39,442 nucleotides of DNA from positions 1 through 39,442 of the forward strand of contig JAEEIQ010000011.1 in assembly GCA_016281435.1 (NCBI GenBank). Reading direction: 5' to 3'. The position numbers and the translations under genes were made by a program. Source of the DNA: Bacteroidales bacterium. Lineage in GTDB: Bacteria > Bacteroidota > Bacteroidia > Bacteroidales > UBA932. Below the pieces are notes generated by a model. That model saw only the letters and a list, made by a program, of their open reading frames with translations, was not told where the DNA came from and did not search any database. Positions 1 through 8,521 of the stretch are shown here, in pieces. Position 1 is the stretch's first letter; each line of letters begins with the position of its first letter.

Positions 1-155
1 CATTATTTCCGCGGTTTTTTAACACTTTTTTCGGCTTTTGTTCAAGGTCGTTCAGCGGGTGTCTCTGGCACCCCGAAACGGGCTATTGTTGTTGTAATGA
101 GTTGAAAATTATACAGTTTTTAAGTTTTTAACGATATATTGAGAATAAAGACAGA
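1..155. other. Upstream region of parA, no gene seen
   Basis: This AT-rich stretch leads into parA. It holds a weak hairpin (GGGTG at 57-61 pairing with CACCC at 69-73) and runs of T and A between about 100 and 140. I could not find a convincing TTTG-N19-TAnnTTTG promoter, although a parA promoter probably lies here. Bases 1-3 read CAT, so a start codon of a leftward divergent gene could sit exactly at the window edge; this cannot be tested with what is visible. Confidence 0.4.
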
Positions 156-953
156 ATGGGTAAGATAATAGCCATAGCGAACCAGAAGGGCGGAGTCGGC
201 AAGACCACCACCGCGATCAACCTTGCGGCCTGCCTTGCAGTACTTGAGAAGAAGGTCCTCGTCATCGACGCAGATCCGCAGGCGAACACCACGTCAGGAC
301 TGAACTTTTCGCCCGAAAACGGGGAGAAGCGCACCCTTTACGAAGTGCTGATCGGCCAGATAGGAATAGAGGACGCCCTGATCCAGACGGAGATAGCAAA
401 CCTGCACCTGATCCCCTCGCACATCAATCTCGTGGGGGTAGAGTTCGAGCTCGTCGACGTTGAAGGACGCGACACGGTGCTCCGCGAGGCCCTCGCTCCG
501 ATAAGGGACAACTACGACTATATTATCCTGGACTGCTCCCCTTCCCTCGGTCTCGTGACGGTCAACTCCCTTGCGGCCGCGGATTCTGTGATGATTCCGG
601 TACAGCCTGAATTCTTCGCCCTTGAAGGGCTGGGCAAGCTCCTGCAGACCATACGCCTCGTCGAGGACGGGGTCAACCCTGACCTTACCATAGAAGGTTT
701 TGTGATCACCATGTTCGACGGGCGCACGAAAGTCCACTCCCAGGTGGCCGGTGAACTCAGGGATCATTTCAAGGAAATGGTTTTCCGCACCGTGATCCAG
801 CGCAACATACGCCTGAGCGAAGCCCCGTCGCACGGCAAGCCCATCATCCTATACGACATCATGAGCACCGGCTCGTCCAACTATCTCAACCTCGCCAAGG
901 AGGTGCTCGAACGCAACGGAGACCTCTCGGCCTCGCAGAAACAAGCCCGATGA
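156..953 (+). CDS. parA: Chromosome partitioning ATPase ParA (Soj)
   Basis: ParA is the Walker-type ATPase of the ParABS system; it binds the nucleoid as an ATP dimer and is released when ParB stimulates hydrolysis, moving origin regions apart. The 265-residue protein has the deviant Walker A motif KGGVGKTT at residues 11-18 straight after the N-terminal strand, then IDADPQANTTS around 38-48 and the ILDCSPSLG (Walker B) segment. The length is typical of chromosomal Soj proteins and there is no N-terminal DNA-binding extension, which argues against a plasmid type Ia ParA. parB follows with a 4-base ATGA overlap, so the two are translationally coupled. The motif fits no other family better. Confidence 0.96.
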   Translation: MGKIIAIANQKGGVGKTTTAINLAACLAVLEKKVLVIDADPQANTTSGLNFSPENGEKRTLYEVLIGQIGIEDALIQTEIANLHLIPSHINLVGVEFELVDVEGRDTVLREALAPIRDNYDYIILDCSPSLGLVTVNSLAAADSVMIPVQPEFFALEGLGKLLQTIRLVEDGVNPDLTIEGFVITMFDGRTKVHSQVAGELRDHFKEMVFRTVIQRNIRLSEAPSHGKPIILYDIMSTGSSNYLNLAKEVLERNGDLSASQKQAR

Positions 954-1885
954 ACAAAGACCAGAGCAGATTAGGCAAGGGCCTCGGAGCCCTTCTCGGA
1001 GACACCGCCGCAGTGGACACCCTCCGCAAGCCCGTAGGATACGTCAACAAGGAAATAGCGGGGACAAAGCCCCGGCAGGACACCTCCGACATCCTCCGCA
1101 TACCTGTGGACATGGTGGAAGCCAACCCTTTCCAGCCCCGCATGTCGATAGACCCCGAAGCGCTCGAGGAGCTGGCGACCTCCATCCGGAACCTGGGCCT
1201 CATCCAGCCCATCTCCGTCAGGAAGATATCCGACAAACGCTACCAGATCATCAGCGGTGAACGCCGCTTCAAAGCCTGCCAGATGGCCGGAATGACGATG
1301 ATCCCGGCCTATGTCCGCGACGCCGACGACAAGGGAATGCTCGAAATGGCCATCGTGGAAAACATCCAGAGGGAGAATCTCGACCCCATCGAGCTCGCAA
1401 TGAGCTACCAGCGCCTGATAGACGAATGCAACCTCACGCAGGAAGCCATGGCCGACAGGGTGGGCAAGAAAAGGGCCTCCGTCACCAACTGCATCAGGCT
1501 GCTGAAACTTCCCGCAAAGGTCCAGCACGACCTGAAGGTAGGACTGCTTTCCGTCGGCCACGCGAAGGTCATCCTCGGAGTGGAAGACCCGGCCGTCCAG
1601 GAATCTCTCTGCGACCTCGTGATCAAGGAGGGACTCTCCGTCAGGCAGCTGGAAGACGAAGTACGGAAGATACTCAAGGGCTCCGGCCGCCGCCCGAAGC
1701 CTAAGGACAAGGAACAGGTGCTTCCTGACGACTACTACCAGGTCCTCGGCCATATAGGCAAATTCTTCTCCAACGACATATCCCTCAAGCGCAGCGCCTC
1801 CGGCAAAGGTTCGATGACGATCAGGTTCAACTCCGACGACGAGGTACGCGCCTTCCTCAAAGCGCTCGACGAATCCGGTATCTGA
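950..1885 (+). CDS. parB: Chromosome partitioning protein ParB (Spo0J), CTPase and parS-binding
   Basis: ParB binds parS sites near the origin, loads as a CTP-dependent clamp and stimulates ParA. The 311-residue protein begins with the ParA-stimulating segment LGKGLGALL (residues 8-16). The ParB/Srx nucleotide domain follows, with the CTP-binding GERRFKA motif at 103-109 and ENIQRENL at 137-144. A helix-turn-helix lies at about 163-183 and a C-terminal dimerisation region at the end. The start overlaps the parA stop by 4 bases. I saw no clear parS palindrome (TGTTTC-ACGTG-AAACA type) in the window. Confidence 0.96.
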   Translation: MNKDQSRLGKGLGALLGDTAAVDTLRKPVGYVNKEIAGTKPRQDTSDILRIPVDMVEANPFQPRMSIDPEALEELATSIRNLGLIQPISVRKISDKRYQIISGERRFKACQMAGMTMIPAYVRDADDKGMLEMAIVENIQRENLDPIELAMSYQRLIDECNLTQEAMADRVGKKRASVTNCIRLLKLPAKVQHDLKVGLLSVGHAKVILGVEDPAVQESLCDLVIKEGLSVRQLEDEVRKILKGSGRRPKPKDKEQVLPDDYYQVLGHIGKFFSNDISLKRSASGKGSMTIRFNSDDEVRAFLKALDESGI

Positions 1886-1886
1886 G

Positions 1887-2783
1887 ATGATGCGCAGAGG
1901 CCTGCCGTTCATAATAGCCGCCGTCTTCCTCCTTATGGCCACGGGACTTCCGTCCAGGGCCCAGTTCAAGGAGGATGCCTTCACGCAGAGCTACAACGAC
2001 GACCCCGCGGACAAGGATTCCATCGACGTCCTGTTCTCCTTCAAGGAATTTTTCGGCGGGCTGGCGCACAAGAACGAACTGAAGATAGGGACCATGTTCG
2101 CGGGCTCCACCCTTTTTGTCGGCAGTTCCCAGATCTACAACAAGCAATACTGGAAGCTTCCCATAATCTACGGCGGCCTGGCGGCCGGGGTCGGCACCGG
2201 TATCTGGTCCCTGTCCAGATATAACTCCGGAGGGGACTCCAGGTACAAGACCATGAGCAACCTGTGCTTCGCGGGGGCCGGACTTGTCTGGTGGGCGTCC
2301 CTGATGGACGGAGTGGCAAGCTACAAGCCGAACGTGTTCCCACAGCCCGGAAGGGCCACCCTCTATGCCCTCCTCGTCCCCGGTCTCGGTCAGGTGTACA
2401 ACAAGGAATACTGGAAGATACCCATCTACTGGGGAGGGATGATCGGGGCCATACATTTCTGGAACCTCAACTCGGTGAACTACCAGCGCTTCCGCCGCAT
2501 CTACAGGGAAGCGACGGACACGGAGACCACATACACCGGCCCCATTTCAGCCGAAACGGCGCTCTACTACAGGGATGTCTACCGCAGATACAGGGATTAT
2601 TCCATAGTCACCCTGCTGGGCGTCTATCTTCTCCAGGCCATAGACGCCAACGTCTTCGCCTACATGCATGATTTTGAAGTGACGGACGACATCACCATGT
2701 CCCTGGGACCCGCCGTCCTTGCACCCGAAAACCAATATGCCTTCAATCCATCCATGGGCCTGAGGCTCGGAATCAGATTTTAA
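1887..2783 (+). CDS. DUF5683 family secreted or membrane protein
   Basis: Residues 1-25 form a signal peptide ending near SRA-Q. The rest matches DUF5683, a Bacteroidota family often found directly after parAB; its function is unknown. The family core is at 155-205, with a hydrophobic segment and the motif VYNKEYWKIPIYWGG at 170-184. A near copy, IYNKQYWKLPIIYGG, occurs at 83-97, so the protein looks internally duplicated. Several hydrophobic stretches (about 68-80, 93-110, 125-140, 178-192, 238-252) suggest a membrane protein. It begins one base after the parB stop and its TAA overlaps an ATG of the next reading frame, consistent with one operon. Confidence 0.85.
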   Translation: MMRRGLPFIIAAVFLLMATGLPSRAQFKEDAFTQSYNDDPADKDSIDVLFSFKEFFGGLAHKNELKIGTMFAGSTLFVGSSQIYNKQYWKLPIIYGGLAAGVGTGIWSLSRYNSGGDSRYKTMSNLCFAGAGLVWWASLMDGVASYKPNVFPQPGRATLYALLVPGLGQVYNKEYWKIPIYWGGMIGAIHFWNLNSVNYQRFRRIYREATDTETTYTGPISAETALYYRDVYRRYRDYSIVTLLGVYLLQAIDANVFAYMHDFEVTDDITMSLGPAVLAPENQYAFNPSMGLRLGIRF

Positions 2784-2803
2784 TGCAACAATCGATGATA
2801 AAC

Positions 2804-3979
2804 ATGAAACACTTGACAAGCACGATCGCCATCCTGACTGCTTCAGTGGCACTCTCAAGTTCCTGCACGGAGAAATTCTCCGACCTTTCCGACCGCGTCT
2901 TCGACGTGGCGAAGAAACAGTGCGTCCTCATGGACTCGCGCCTGCCTGACGACATGATGCCCCGCAACTTCCAGGACGGGGAGAACGTCGACGCCCCCCT
3001 GCGCTGGTGGTGCAGCGGATTCTTCCCCGGGACCCTCTGGGAAATTTACATGGCCACAGGTGACGGGGAGGTCCTCGGACTTGCGAAGAAACAGACCCTC
3101 AAGCTCTCCGGCATATGCGAGCTTGACACCCACCACGACATAGGTTTCCAGGTCAACAGCAGTTTCGGCAACGCCTTCCGCGCGACCGGGGACAGCACCT
3201 GGCTTCCCGTGATCCAGGCCGCAGCCACCAAGCTGGCGGGCCGCTTCAACCCTGTCGCCGGGGTAACCCAGAGCTGGAAGTCGTCCAAGAAATGGGCATG
3301 CCCGGTCATCATAGACAACATGATGAACCTCGAACTCCTCGAATACGCCTCGAAACTTTTCGGGAACGAGGAGTTCGACATGATAGCCCGCACCCATGCC
3401 AATACCACGATGCGCAACCACTTCCGCGAGGATTACACGACCTGGCACGTCGTAGCCTATGATCCCGAAACCGGAGAAGTCGTCAAGAAACAAACCCATC
3501 AGGGATACAGCGACGACTCCGCATGGAGCCGCGGACAGGCCTGGGCACTTTACGGATACACGATGATGTACCGCGAGACCTCGGACGAGGCATACCTCGA
3601 GCAGGCCGAGAATGTGGCGGCAATGCTTATGCGCCGCCTTCCGGGCGACAGCATCCCCTACTGGGACTTCGACGCCCCCGACATCCCCGGCGCCCTTCGC
3701 GACGCATCCGCAGGAGCGATCATGGCATCAGCATTCGTGGAGCTGAGCACCCTCACGAAGGACGCTGCCCGGGCCGCAGCATACAAGAAACTGGCTGAAA
3801 AGCAGATACGCGCCCTGGCAAGCAAGAAATATCTTGCCCGTCCCGGCGAGAACGGATTCTTCCTGCTCAAGCACAGCGTAGGGTCGCTGCCCGGCAAATC
3901 AGAGGTGGACGTTCCCCTCAGCTATGCGGATTACTATTTCCTCGAAGCCATCAACCGCTTCAACGCCCTTGAAAAATAA
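2804..3979 (+). CDS. GH88 unsaturated glucuronyl hydrolase, lipoprotein
   Basis: GH88 enzymes hydrolyse the unsaturated uronic acid left at the non-reducing end by polysaccharide lyases (from heparin, chondroitin or similar glycans) through hydration of the double bond. The (alpha/alpha)6-barrel motifs are present: HHDIGF and IIDNMMNLELL each carry one of the two catalytic aspartates (Asp112 and Asp171 counted from the start at 2804), and QGYSDDSAWSRGQAW follows. An ATG at 2783 is possible, but 2804 gives a clean lipoprotein signal with lipobox LSSSC (Cys21), so I prefer it. The protein is probably periplasmic or surface-anchored. No lyase, SusC/SusD pair or sulfatase is adjacent, which is unusual for this family; instead it sits between DUF5683 and the lytic transglycosylase. 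Confidence 0.9.
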   Translation: MKHLTSTIAILTASVALSSSCTEKFSDLSDRVFDVAKKQCVLMDSRLPDDMMPRNFQDGENVDAPLRWWCSGFFPGTLWEIYMATGDGEVLGLAKKQTLKLSGICELDTHHDIGFQVNSSFGNAFRATGDSTWLPVIQAAATKLAGRFNPVAGVTQSWKSSKKWACPVIIDNMMNLELLEYASKLFGNEEFDMIARTHANTTMRNHFREDYTTWHVVAYDPETGEVVKKQTHQGYSDDSAWSRGQAWALYGYTMMYRETSDEAYLEQAENVAAMLMRRLPGDSIPYWDFDAPDIPGALRDASAGAIMASAFVELSTLTKDAARAAAYKKLAEKQIRALASKKYLARPGENGFFLLKHSVGSLPGKSEVDVPLSYADYYFLEAINRFNALEK

Positions 3980-3982
3980 AAG

Positions 3983-5671
3983 ATGAAACGGATCCTGACA
4001 ATCGGCCTTGTTTTCGCCTTTGCACTTTCCCTCGGCGCCCAGCCGCGCTTCCTGCGCCGGAACAAGAAGGATGACGACAGAACCAGGCAGCTTCAGATGC
4101 GCCTTGATTCCCTCAAGGCGGTTGTCGATTCGTTGGAAAGCAGGCTGGCCTCCCTTGACAGCCTGCAGGAGGACTTCGCAGCATTCGAAGCTCCGGAAGG
4201 CGTACAGGAGACACTTGCCGAGATGCCGGGCAGCGATTCGGTCCGCCAGGAAATCCCGGCCAACACGGACAGCCTGCTTCACCTGTGGTACAAGCAGCGG
4301 CGCATCAGCGATTATGACAGTCCGGACTATGACATGGATTCCGTACGTTTCACTTCCGACGTCAGCGACGAAGTGATGATAGAAAGGCTGAGGAAAATGA
4401 ATTCCTTCATCACCCTCCCCTTCAACTCCACGGTCAAGAACTACATGGTCCTCTATTCTGAAAAGATGCCTTCCCGCATGGGACAGGTTCTCGGCCTGAG
4501 CGCCTATTACATGCCCATCTTCGAAGAGATCTTCGACCGCTACCACCTTCCCGTGGAACTCAAATACATGGCCGTGATCGAGTCCATGCTCAATCCGGTC
4601 GCGGAATCGAGGGCCGGAGCCCGGGGGATGTGGCAGTTCATGTACAGGACAGGCCGCACCTACGGATTGAAGATCAATTCCTTCGTGGACGAAAGGCTGG
4701 ATGTCGAAAAAGCAGCCGACGCCGCAGCCCGCTACCTCGCGGACGCTTACTCGACCTTCGGGGACTGGAGCCTGGCGATTTCCTCATACAACTGCGGACC
4801 TGGCAACGTCAACAAAGCGATACGGAGGGCCGGGGGAAGCCGCGATTTCTGGGACATCTACCCCTTCCTGCCCCGTGAGACCAGAGGATACGTACCTGCC
4901 TTTGTCGGAGCCATGTACGCGATGACCTACTACAAGGAGTACGGACTCGTCCCGGCCCCGACGACCCTTCCCGCGGGAACGGACACCATGGAAATCCACC
5001 GCAACCTGCACTTCCGACAGATCAACGAGGTGGTCGGAATACCGATGGAGGACCTGAAGAACCTCAACCCCCAGTACACCCACGAAATCATTCCGGGCAA
5101 CGAAGGCACCTGCCTGCTCAAGATTCCTTTCAGCTGGACTGCGGCCTTCATGGATGCGGACAAGGACTCCCTATATCTCCATAAATCGGCCCAGCTGCTG
5201 AATCCGCAGATCCTGAAGAACATCAAGGACAGCGGGTCCGAAGTCCGCACTTCATACAAGGTGCGGAACGGAGATTATCTCGGAAGGATAGCCTCCCGGT
5301 ACCACGTCAGCGTGAACCAGCTGATGAAATGGAACCACCTGCGGTCCACAAGCATACGCCCGGGGCAAGTGCTATACATCTACCACCGCGGGGCCGGACC
5401 GTCCGATGTTTCTTCCGCACCTGCTAAAAACCAGACGCCAACGCCCGCCCCATCCAAACCGCAGCAGCCCAGAACGGCTCAGGCAAAACCTGCATCCCAG
5501 ACATCCTCCTCCGCTTCCGCCGGCTATACGGTCTATGTCGTCAAGAGCGGAGACTCCCTGTACACGATAGCAAAGAAATATCCCGGCGTGAGCGCCAAGA
5601 ACATCATGGATTACAACCATATAGGCAGCTCCATTCGTCCGGGCATGAAACTCAAGATCCCAAAACTCTGA
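3983..5671 (+). CDS. mltD: Membrane-bound lytic murein transglycosylase (MltD type) with LysM domains
   Basis: This enzyme cleaves the MurNAc-GlcNAc bond of peptidoglycan with formation of 1,6-anhydroMurNAc. The 562-residue protein has a signal peptide (1-19), a short coiled-coil-like region (about 35-70) and an SLT domain at about 170-320. The SLT domain contains the catalytic glutamate Glu200 in AVIESMLNP, then GARGMWQFM (212-220) and AISSYNCGPGN (265-275). A degenerate LysM-like segment lies at 342-382 and two clear LysM repeats are at 425-468 and 515-562, separated by a Pro/Ala/Ser/Gln-rich linker (478-513). LysM repeats bind peptidoglycan glycan chains. The parAB-DUF5683-lytic transglycosylase order is, from memory, a common Bacteroidota arrangement; here a GH88 gene interrupts it. 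Confidence 0.93.
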   Translation: MKRILTIGLVFAFALSLGAQPRFLRRNKKDDDRTRQLQMRLDSLKAVVDSLESRLASLDSLQEDFAAFEAPEGVQETLAEMPGSDSVRQEIPANTDSLLHLWYKQRRISDYDSPDYDMDSVRFTSDVSDEVMIERLRKMNSFITLPFNSTVKNYMVLYSEKMPSRMGQVLGLSAYYMPIFEEIFDRYHLPVELKYMAVIESMLNPVAESRAGARGMWQFMYRTGRTYGLKINSFVDERLDVEKAADAAARYLADAYSTFGDWSLAISSYNCGPGNVNKAIRRAGGSRDFWDIYPFLPRETRGYVPAFVGAMYAMTYYKEYGLVPAPTTLPAGTDTMEIHRNLHFRQINEVVGIPMEDLKNLNPQYTHEIIPGNEGTCLLKIPFSWTAAFMDADKDSLYLHKSAQLLNPQILKNIKDSGSEVRTSYKVRNGDYLGRIASRYHVSVNQLMKWNHLRSTSIRPGQVLYIYHRGAGPSDVSSAPAKNQTPTPAPSKPQQPRTAQAKPASQTSSSASAGYTVYVVKSGDSLYTIAKKYPGVSAKNIMDYNHIGSSIRPGMKLKIPKL

Positions 5672-5674
5672 CCC

Positions 5675-7666
5675 ATGCTCCGATTCAGACATCTGGAAGC
5701 GGATGAAATCCGCATCCTTGAAAGCCACGCATGCCAGGCCACGGACTGGAACGGCATCCTGGTGGACCCGGCCTTCAAGCCTGACCACATATTCTCCACC
5801 CGATTCTCCGGCGAAATACGCCTCGGACGCTTCGAAAAGGAAATCGTCCTCCCCGGCGGAATGCGCAAGCACACGGGACTGTATCACACCACGCTCCACA
5901 ATGTCAGCATCGGTGACGACTGCTGCATAGAGAATGTCAAGAACTACATCGCCAACTACGACATAGCGCACGACTGCTTCATCGAGAACGTGGACATAAT
6001 CCTGACGGACGGCGTCTCGTCCTTCGGCAACGGGGTCCAGGTCGCGGTGATGAACGAGACCGGCGGCCGCGAGGTCGCGATATACGACAGGCTCTCCGCC
6101 CAGCAGGCCTATGTCATGGCCCTTTACAGGCATCGCACCGGAGCCGTGAACGCCATCCAGGATATGATACGCGACTATGCCGATTCGATTTCGTCGGACA
6201 GGGGCACGATCGGCGCCGGGACTTTCATAGTCGATACGGGCTATATCAAGAACGTACGCATAGGTCAGCGCTGCAAGATCGAGGGCGCCAGCCGCCTGAG
6301 GAACGGATCCATATGCAGCAACGAAACTGCCCCCGTGCACATCGGAGTCGGTGTCATAGCCGACGACTTCATCATCGCGAGCGGGTCCTCTGTCGAGGAC
6401 GGAGTCACGCTTGAGCGCTGCTTCGTCGGACAGAGCTGCAAGCTCGGGCACACTTACTCGGCCTCGGACTCCCTCTTTTTCAGCAACTGCCAGGGAGAGA
6501 ACGGAGAAGCCTGCGCCATCTTCGCCGGTCCTTTCACGGTGACCCACCACAAGAGCACGCTGCTTATCGCCGGAATGTTCTCCTTCATGAACGCAGGCTC
6601 CGGCTCCAACCAGTCCAACCACATGTACAAGCTGGGGCCCATCCACCAGGGGATCATGGAGCGCGGCGCGAAGACCTCGTCCGACTCGTACATACTCTGG
6701 CCCGCAAAGGTCGGCGCCTTCTCCCTCGTGATGGGAAGGCACGATGCGCACCAGGACACTTCAGACCTTCCCTTCTCCTACCTCATCGAGCAGCAGAACA
6801 CGACGTTCATCATGCCCGGAGCGAACCTGCGCAGTGTCGGCACGATACGCGACGCAAAGAAATGGCCGAAACGTGATTCCAGGAAGGATCCCGACAAGCT
6901 GGACTGCATAAACTACAATCTTCTCAGCCCCTACACCATCCAGAAGATGCTCAACGCTACCGCTCTCCTGAAGAGGCTGCAGAAAGTCTCGGGAGAGAAC
7001 TCCGAGACCTACTCCTTCCAGAGCGGCAAGATCAAGCGCACTTCGCTGAAAAAGGGCCTCAGGTTCTATGGCCTCGCCATAGACAAATTCCTCGGCAACT
7101 CGTTGATTTCCCGGATCAAAGCTTCGAAATTCAGCACGCTGGAAGAGCTCCGGGCCGCACTCGTGCCGTCCGTTCCTACCGGCTCCGGAGACTGGGTCGA
7201 CATGGCCGGGCTCATCGCGCCGAAAACCGAGGTGGCGCGTCTATTGGACGACCTCGAGAACGGCCGCGTAAAAGACGTGAAAACTATCGAAGGACGTTTC
7301 GCCGATATGCACGCCAACTATTACGAATACGAATGGACCTGGGCATACGATGTCTTCAAGAGCTACTACGGCATAGATCTGTCCGAAGCCGGCCGCGAGA
7401 CCCTCATCGGCCTCATCCACAAATGGAAAGACTCCGTCGTGGAGCTCGACGGCATGCTGCTGGAAGACGCGAGGAAGGAGTTCTCCCTCAGCGCGATGAC
7501 CAGTTTCGGAGCCGACGGCTCCGCTTCGGACCGTGAAGAAGACTTCCAGCAGGTACGCGGAGCCACTTTCGAGAAAGATCCCTTCGTATGTTCGATCAGG
7601 GAGCATATAACCGTAAAATCCGAACTCGCCGGCAGCGTGTTCGAATTGCTGGACAACATAAACTGA
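5675..7666 (+). CDS. DUF4954 family protein with left-handed beta-helix repeats
   Basis: The 663-residue protein matches DUF4954, a Bacteroidota family of unknown function. Residues of about 75-290 contain hexapeptide-like turns (VSIGDDCCIENV, NVRIGQRCKIEGAS, VHIGVGVIADDFIIASGSSVEDGVTLE), the signature of a left-handed parallel beta-helix as in acyltransferases and sugar-nucleotide enzymes. The C-terminal third (about 430-663) is mostly helical. No signal peptide is seen, so it is probably cytoplasmic. The gene ends directly before the mannose-1-phosphate guanylyltransferase (TGA then ATG, no gap), which hints at a sugar-nucleotide role. That role is inference only; no catalytic residues can be assigned. 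Confidence 0.82.
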   Translation: MLRFRHLEADEIRILESHACQATDWNGILVDPAFKPDHIFSTRFSGEIRLGRFEKEIVLPGGMRKHTGLYHTTLHNVSIGDDCCIENVKNYIANYDIAHDCFIENVDIILTDGVSSFGNGVQVAVMNETGGREVAIYDRLSAQQAYVMALYRHRTGAVNAIQDMIRDYADSISSDRGTIGAGTFIVDTGYIKNVRIGQRCKIEGASRLRNGSICSNETAPVHIGVGVIADDFIIASGSSVEDGVTLERCFVGQSCKLGHTYSASDSLFFSNCQGENGEACAIFAGPFTVTHHKSTLLIAGMFSFMNAGSGSNQSNHMYKLGPIHQGIMERGAKTSSDSYILWPAKVGAFSLVMGRHDAHQDTSDLPFSYLIEQQNTTFIMPGANLRSVGTIRDAKKWPKRDSRKDPDKLDCINYNLLSPYTIQKMLNATALLKRLQKVSGENSETYSFQSGKIKRTSLKKGLRFYGLAIDKFLGNSLISRIKASKFSTLEELRAALVPSVPTGSGDWVDMAGLIAPKTEVARLLDDLENGRVKDVKTIEGRFADMHANYYEYEWTWAYDVFKSYYGIDLSEAGRETLIGLIHKWKDSVVELDGMLLEDARKEFSLSAMTSFGADGSASDREEDFQQVRGATFEKDPFVCSIREHITVKSELAGSVFELLDNIN

Positions 7667-8521
7667 ATGGAAAACCACGTAATAATAATGGCCGGAGGAG
7701 TAGGAAGCAGACTCTACCCTCTCAGCACGCCTGAACATCCCAAGCAGTTCCTGGACATCCTGGAATGCGGGAAAACTATGATCCAGCTCACCTACGAGCG
7801 CTTTCTCGTCACCGACCCCGGCGCCCGCTTCTGGATACTCACTTCCGAGGAATACGTCCACTTCATCCACGAGCAGCTTCCGATGATACCGGATGAACAG
7901 ATACTCGCCGAACCCGTCTCGAGGAACACCGCTCCCTGCATCGCCTATGCATGCTGGAAGATACGGATGCGATACCCTGCCGCCAACATAGTCGTGACTC
8001 CGGCCGACGCCTATATTCCGGACAGCGAGGCCTTCTCGCGCACGATAAGGCTTGCGCTCGGATTCTCCGACAGCCACAATGCCATAGTCTGCATCGGCAT
8101 ACATCCGGACTCACCACATACCGGTTACGGCTATATCCACTGCCCGGACGCCTCCGACGGCCAGGTCTGCAAGGTCGAGTCCTTCAGGGAAAAGCCGGAT
8201 GCCGGAACGGCACAGAGGTATCTCGACGAAGGCGGTTACTGGTGGAACGCCGGAATCTTCGTATGGAACGTGGATACGATAGAAAGCGAAATCCGCACCC
8301 ATGTCCCGCAGATCGCCGTCGTCATGGACCAGATATCCGCCGCTTTTTACACTCCTGCCGAGAAGCAGACCCTTGCCACCCTCTTCCCCACCTGCGAGAA
8401 GATATCCATAGACTTCGCCGTCATGGAGAAGTCCGAAAACATATACTCCACCCCCGGTTTCTGGGAGTGGAGCGATTTGGGTTCCTTCGAAGCTATCGAA
8501 AAGGTAAAGGGGCGTCTATAA
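7667..8521 (+). CDS. manC: Mannose-1-phosphate guanylyltransferase, short form
   Basis: The product would make GDP-mannose from mannose 1-phosphate and GTP for glycan synthesis. The nucleotidyltransferase signature GGVGSRLYPLSTPEHPKQF is at residues 10-28, followed by PVSRNTAPCIAYA, TPADAYI, CIGIHPDSPHTGYGYI, EKPDAG, WWNAGIFVW and SIDFAVMEKS. All catalytic-domain landmarks are therefore present. The chain stops after FWEWSDLGSFEAIEKVKGRL at residue 284, where family members usually carry some 60-80 further residues, often a beta-helix extension. The stop is followed at once by the converging nadE, with a 6-base overlap. This may be a genuine minimal form or an old C-terminal loss; the preceding beta-helix protein could supply the missing part in trans (speculation). 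Confidence 0.88.
   Translation: MENHVIIMAGGVGSRLYPLSTPEHPKQFLDILECGKTMIQLTYERFLVTDPGARFWILTSEEYVHFIHEQLPMIPDEQILAEPVSRNTAPCIAYACWKIRMRYPAANIVVTPADAYIPDSEAFSRTIRLALGFSDSHNAIVCIGIHPDSPHTGYGYIHCPDASDGQVCKVESFREKPDAGTAQRYLDEGGYWWNAGIFVWNVDTIESEIRTHVPQIAVVMDQISAAFYTPAEKQTLATLFPTCEKISIDFAVMEKSENIYSTPGFWEWSDLGSFEAIEKVKGRL

Noticed and set aside
971..1984. Long open frame on the minus strand across parB (337 codons)
   Set aside because: It is antisense to a clear ParB, has no family motifs and results from GC-rich codon use. The same applies to 5372-6751 (-), 9281-10597 (+), 12095-13537 (+) and 13780-14859 (-).
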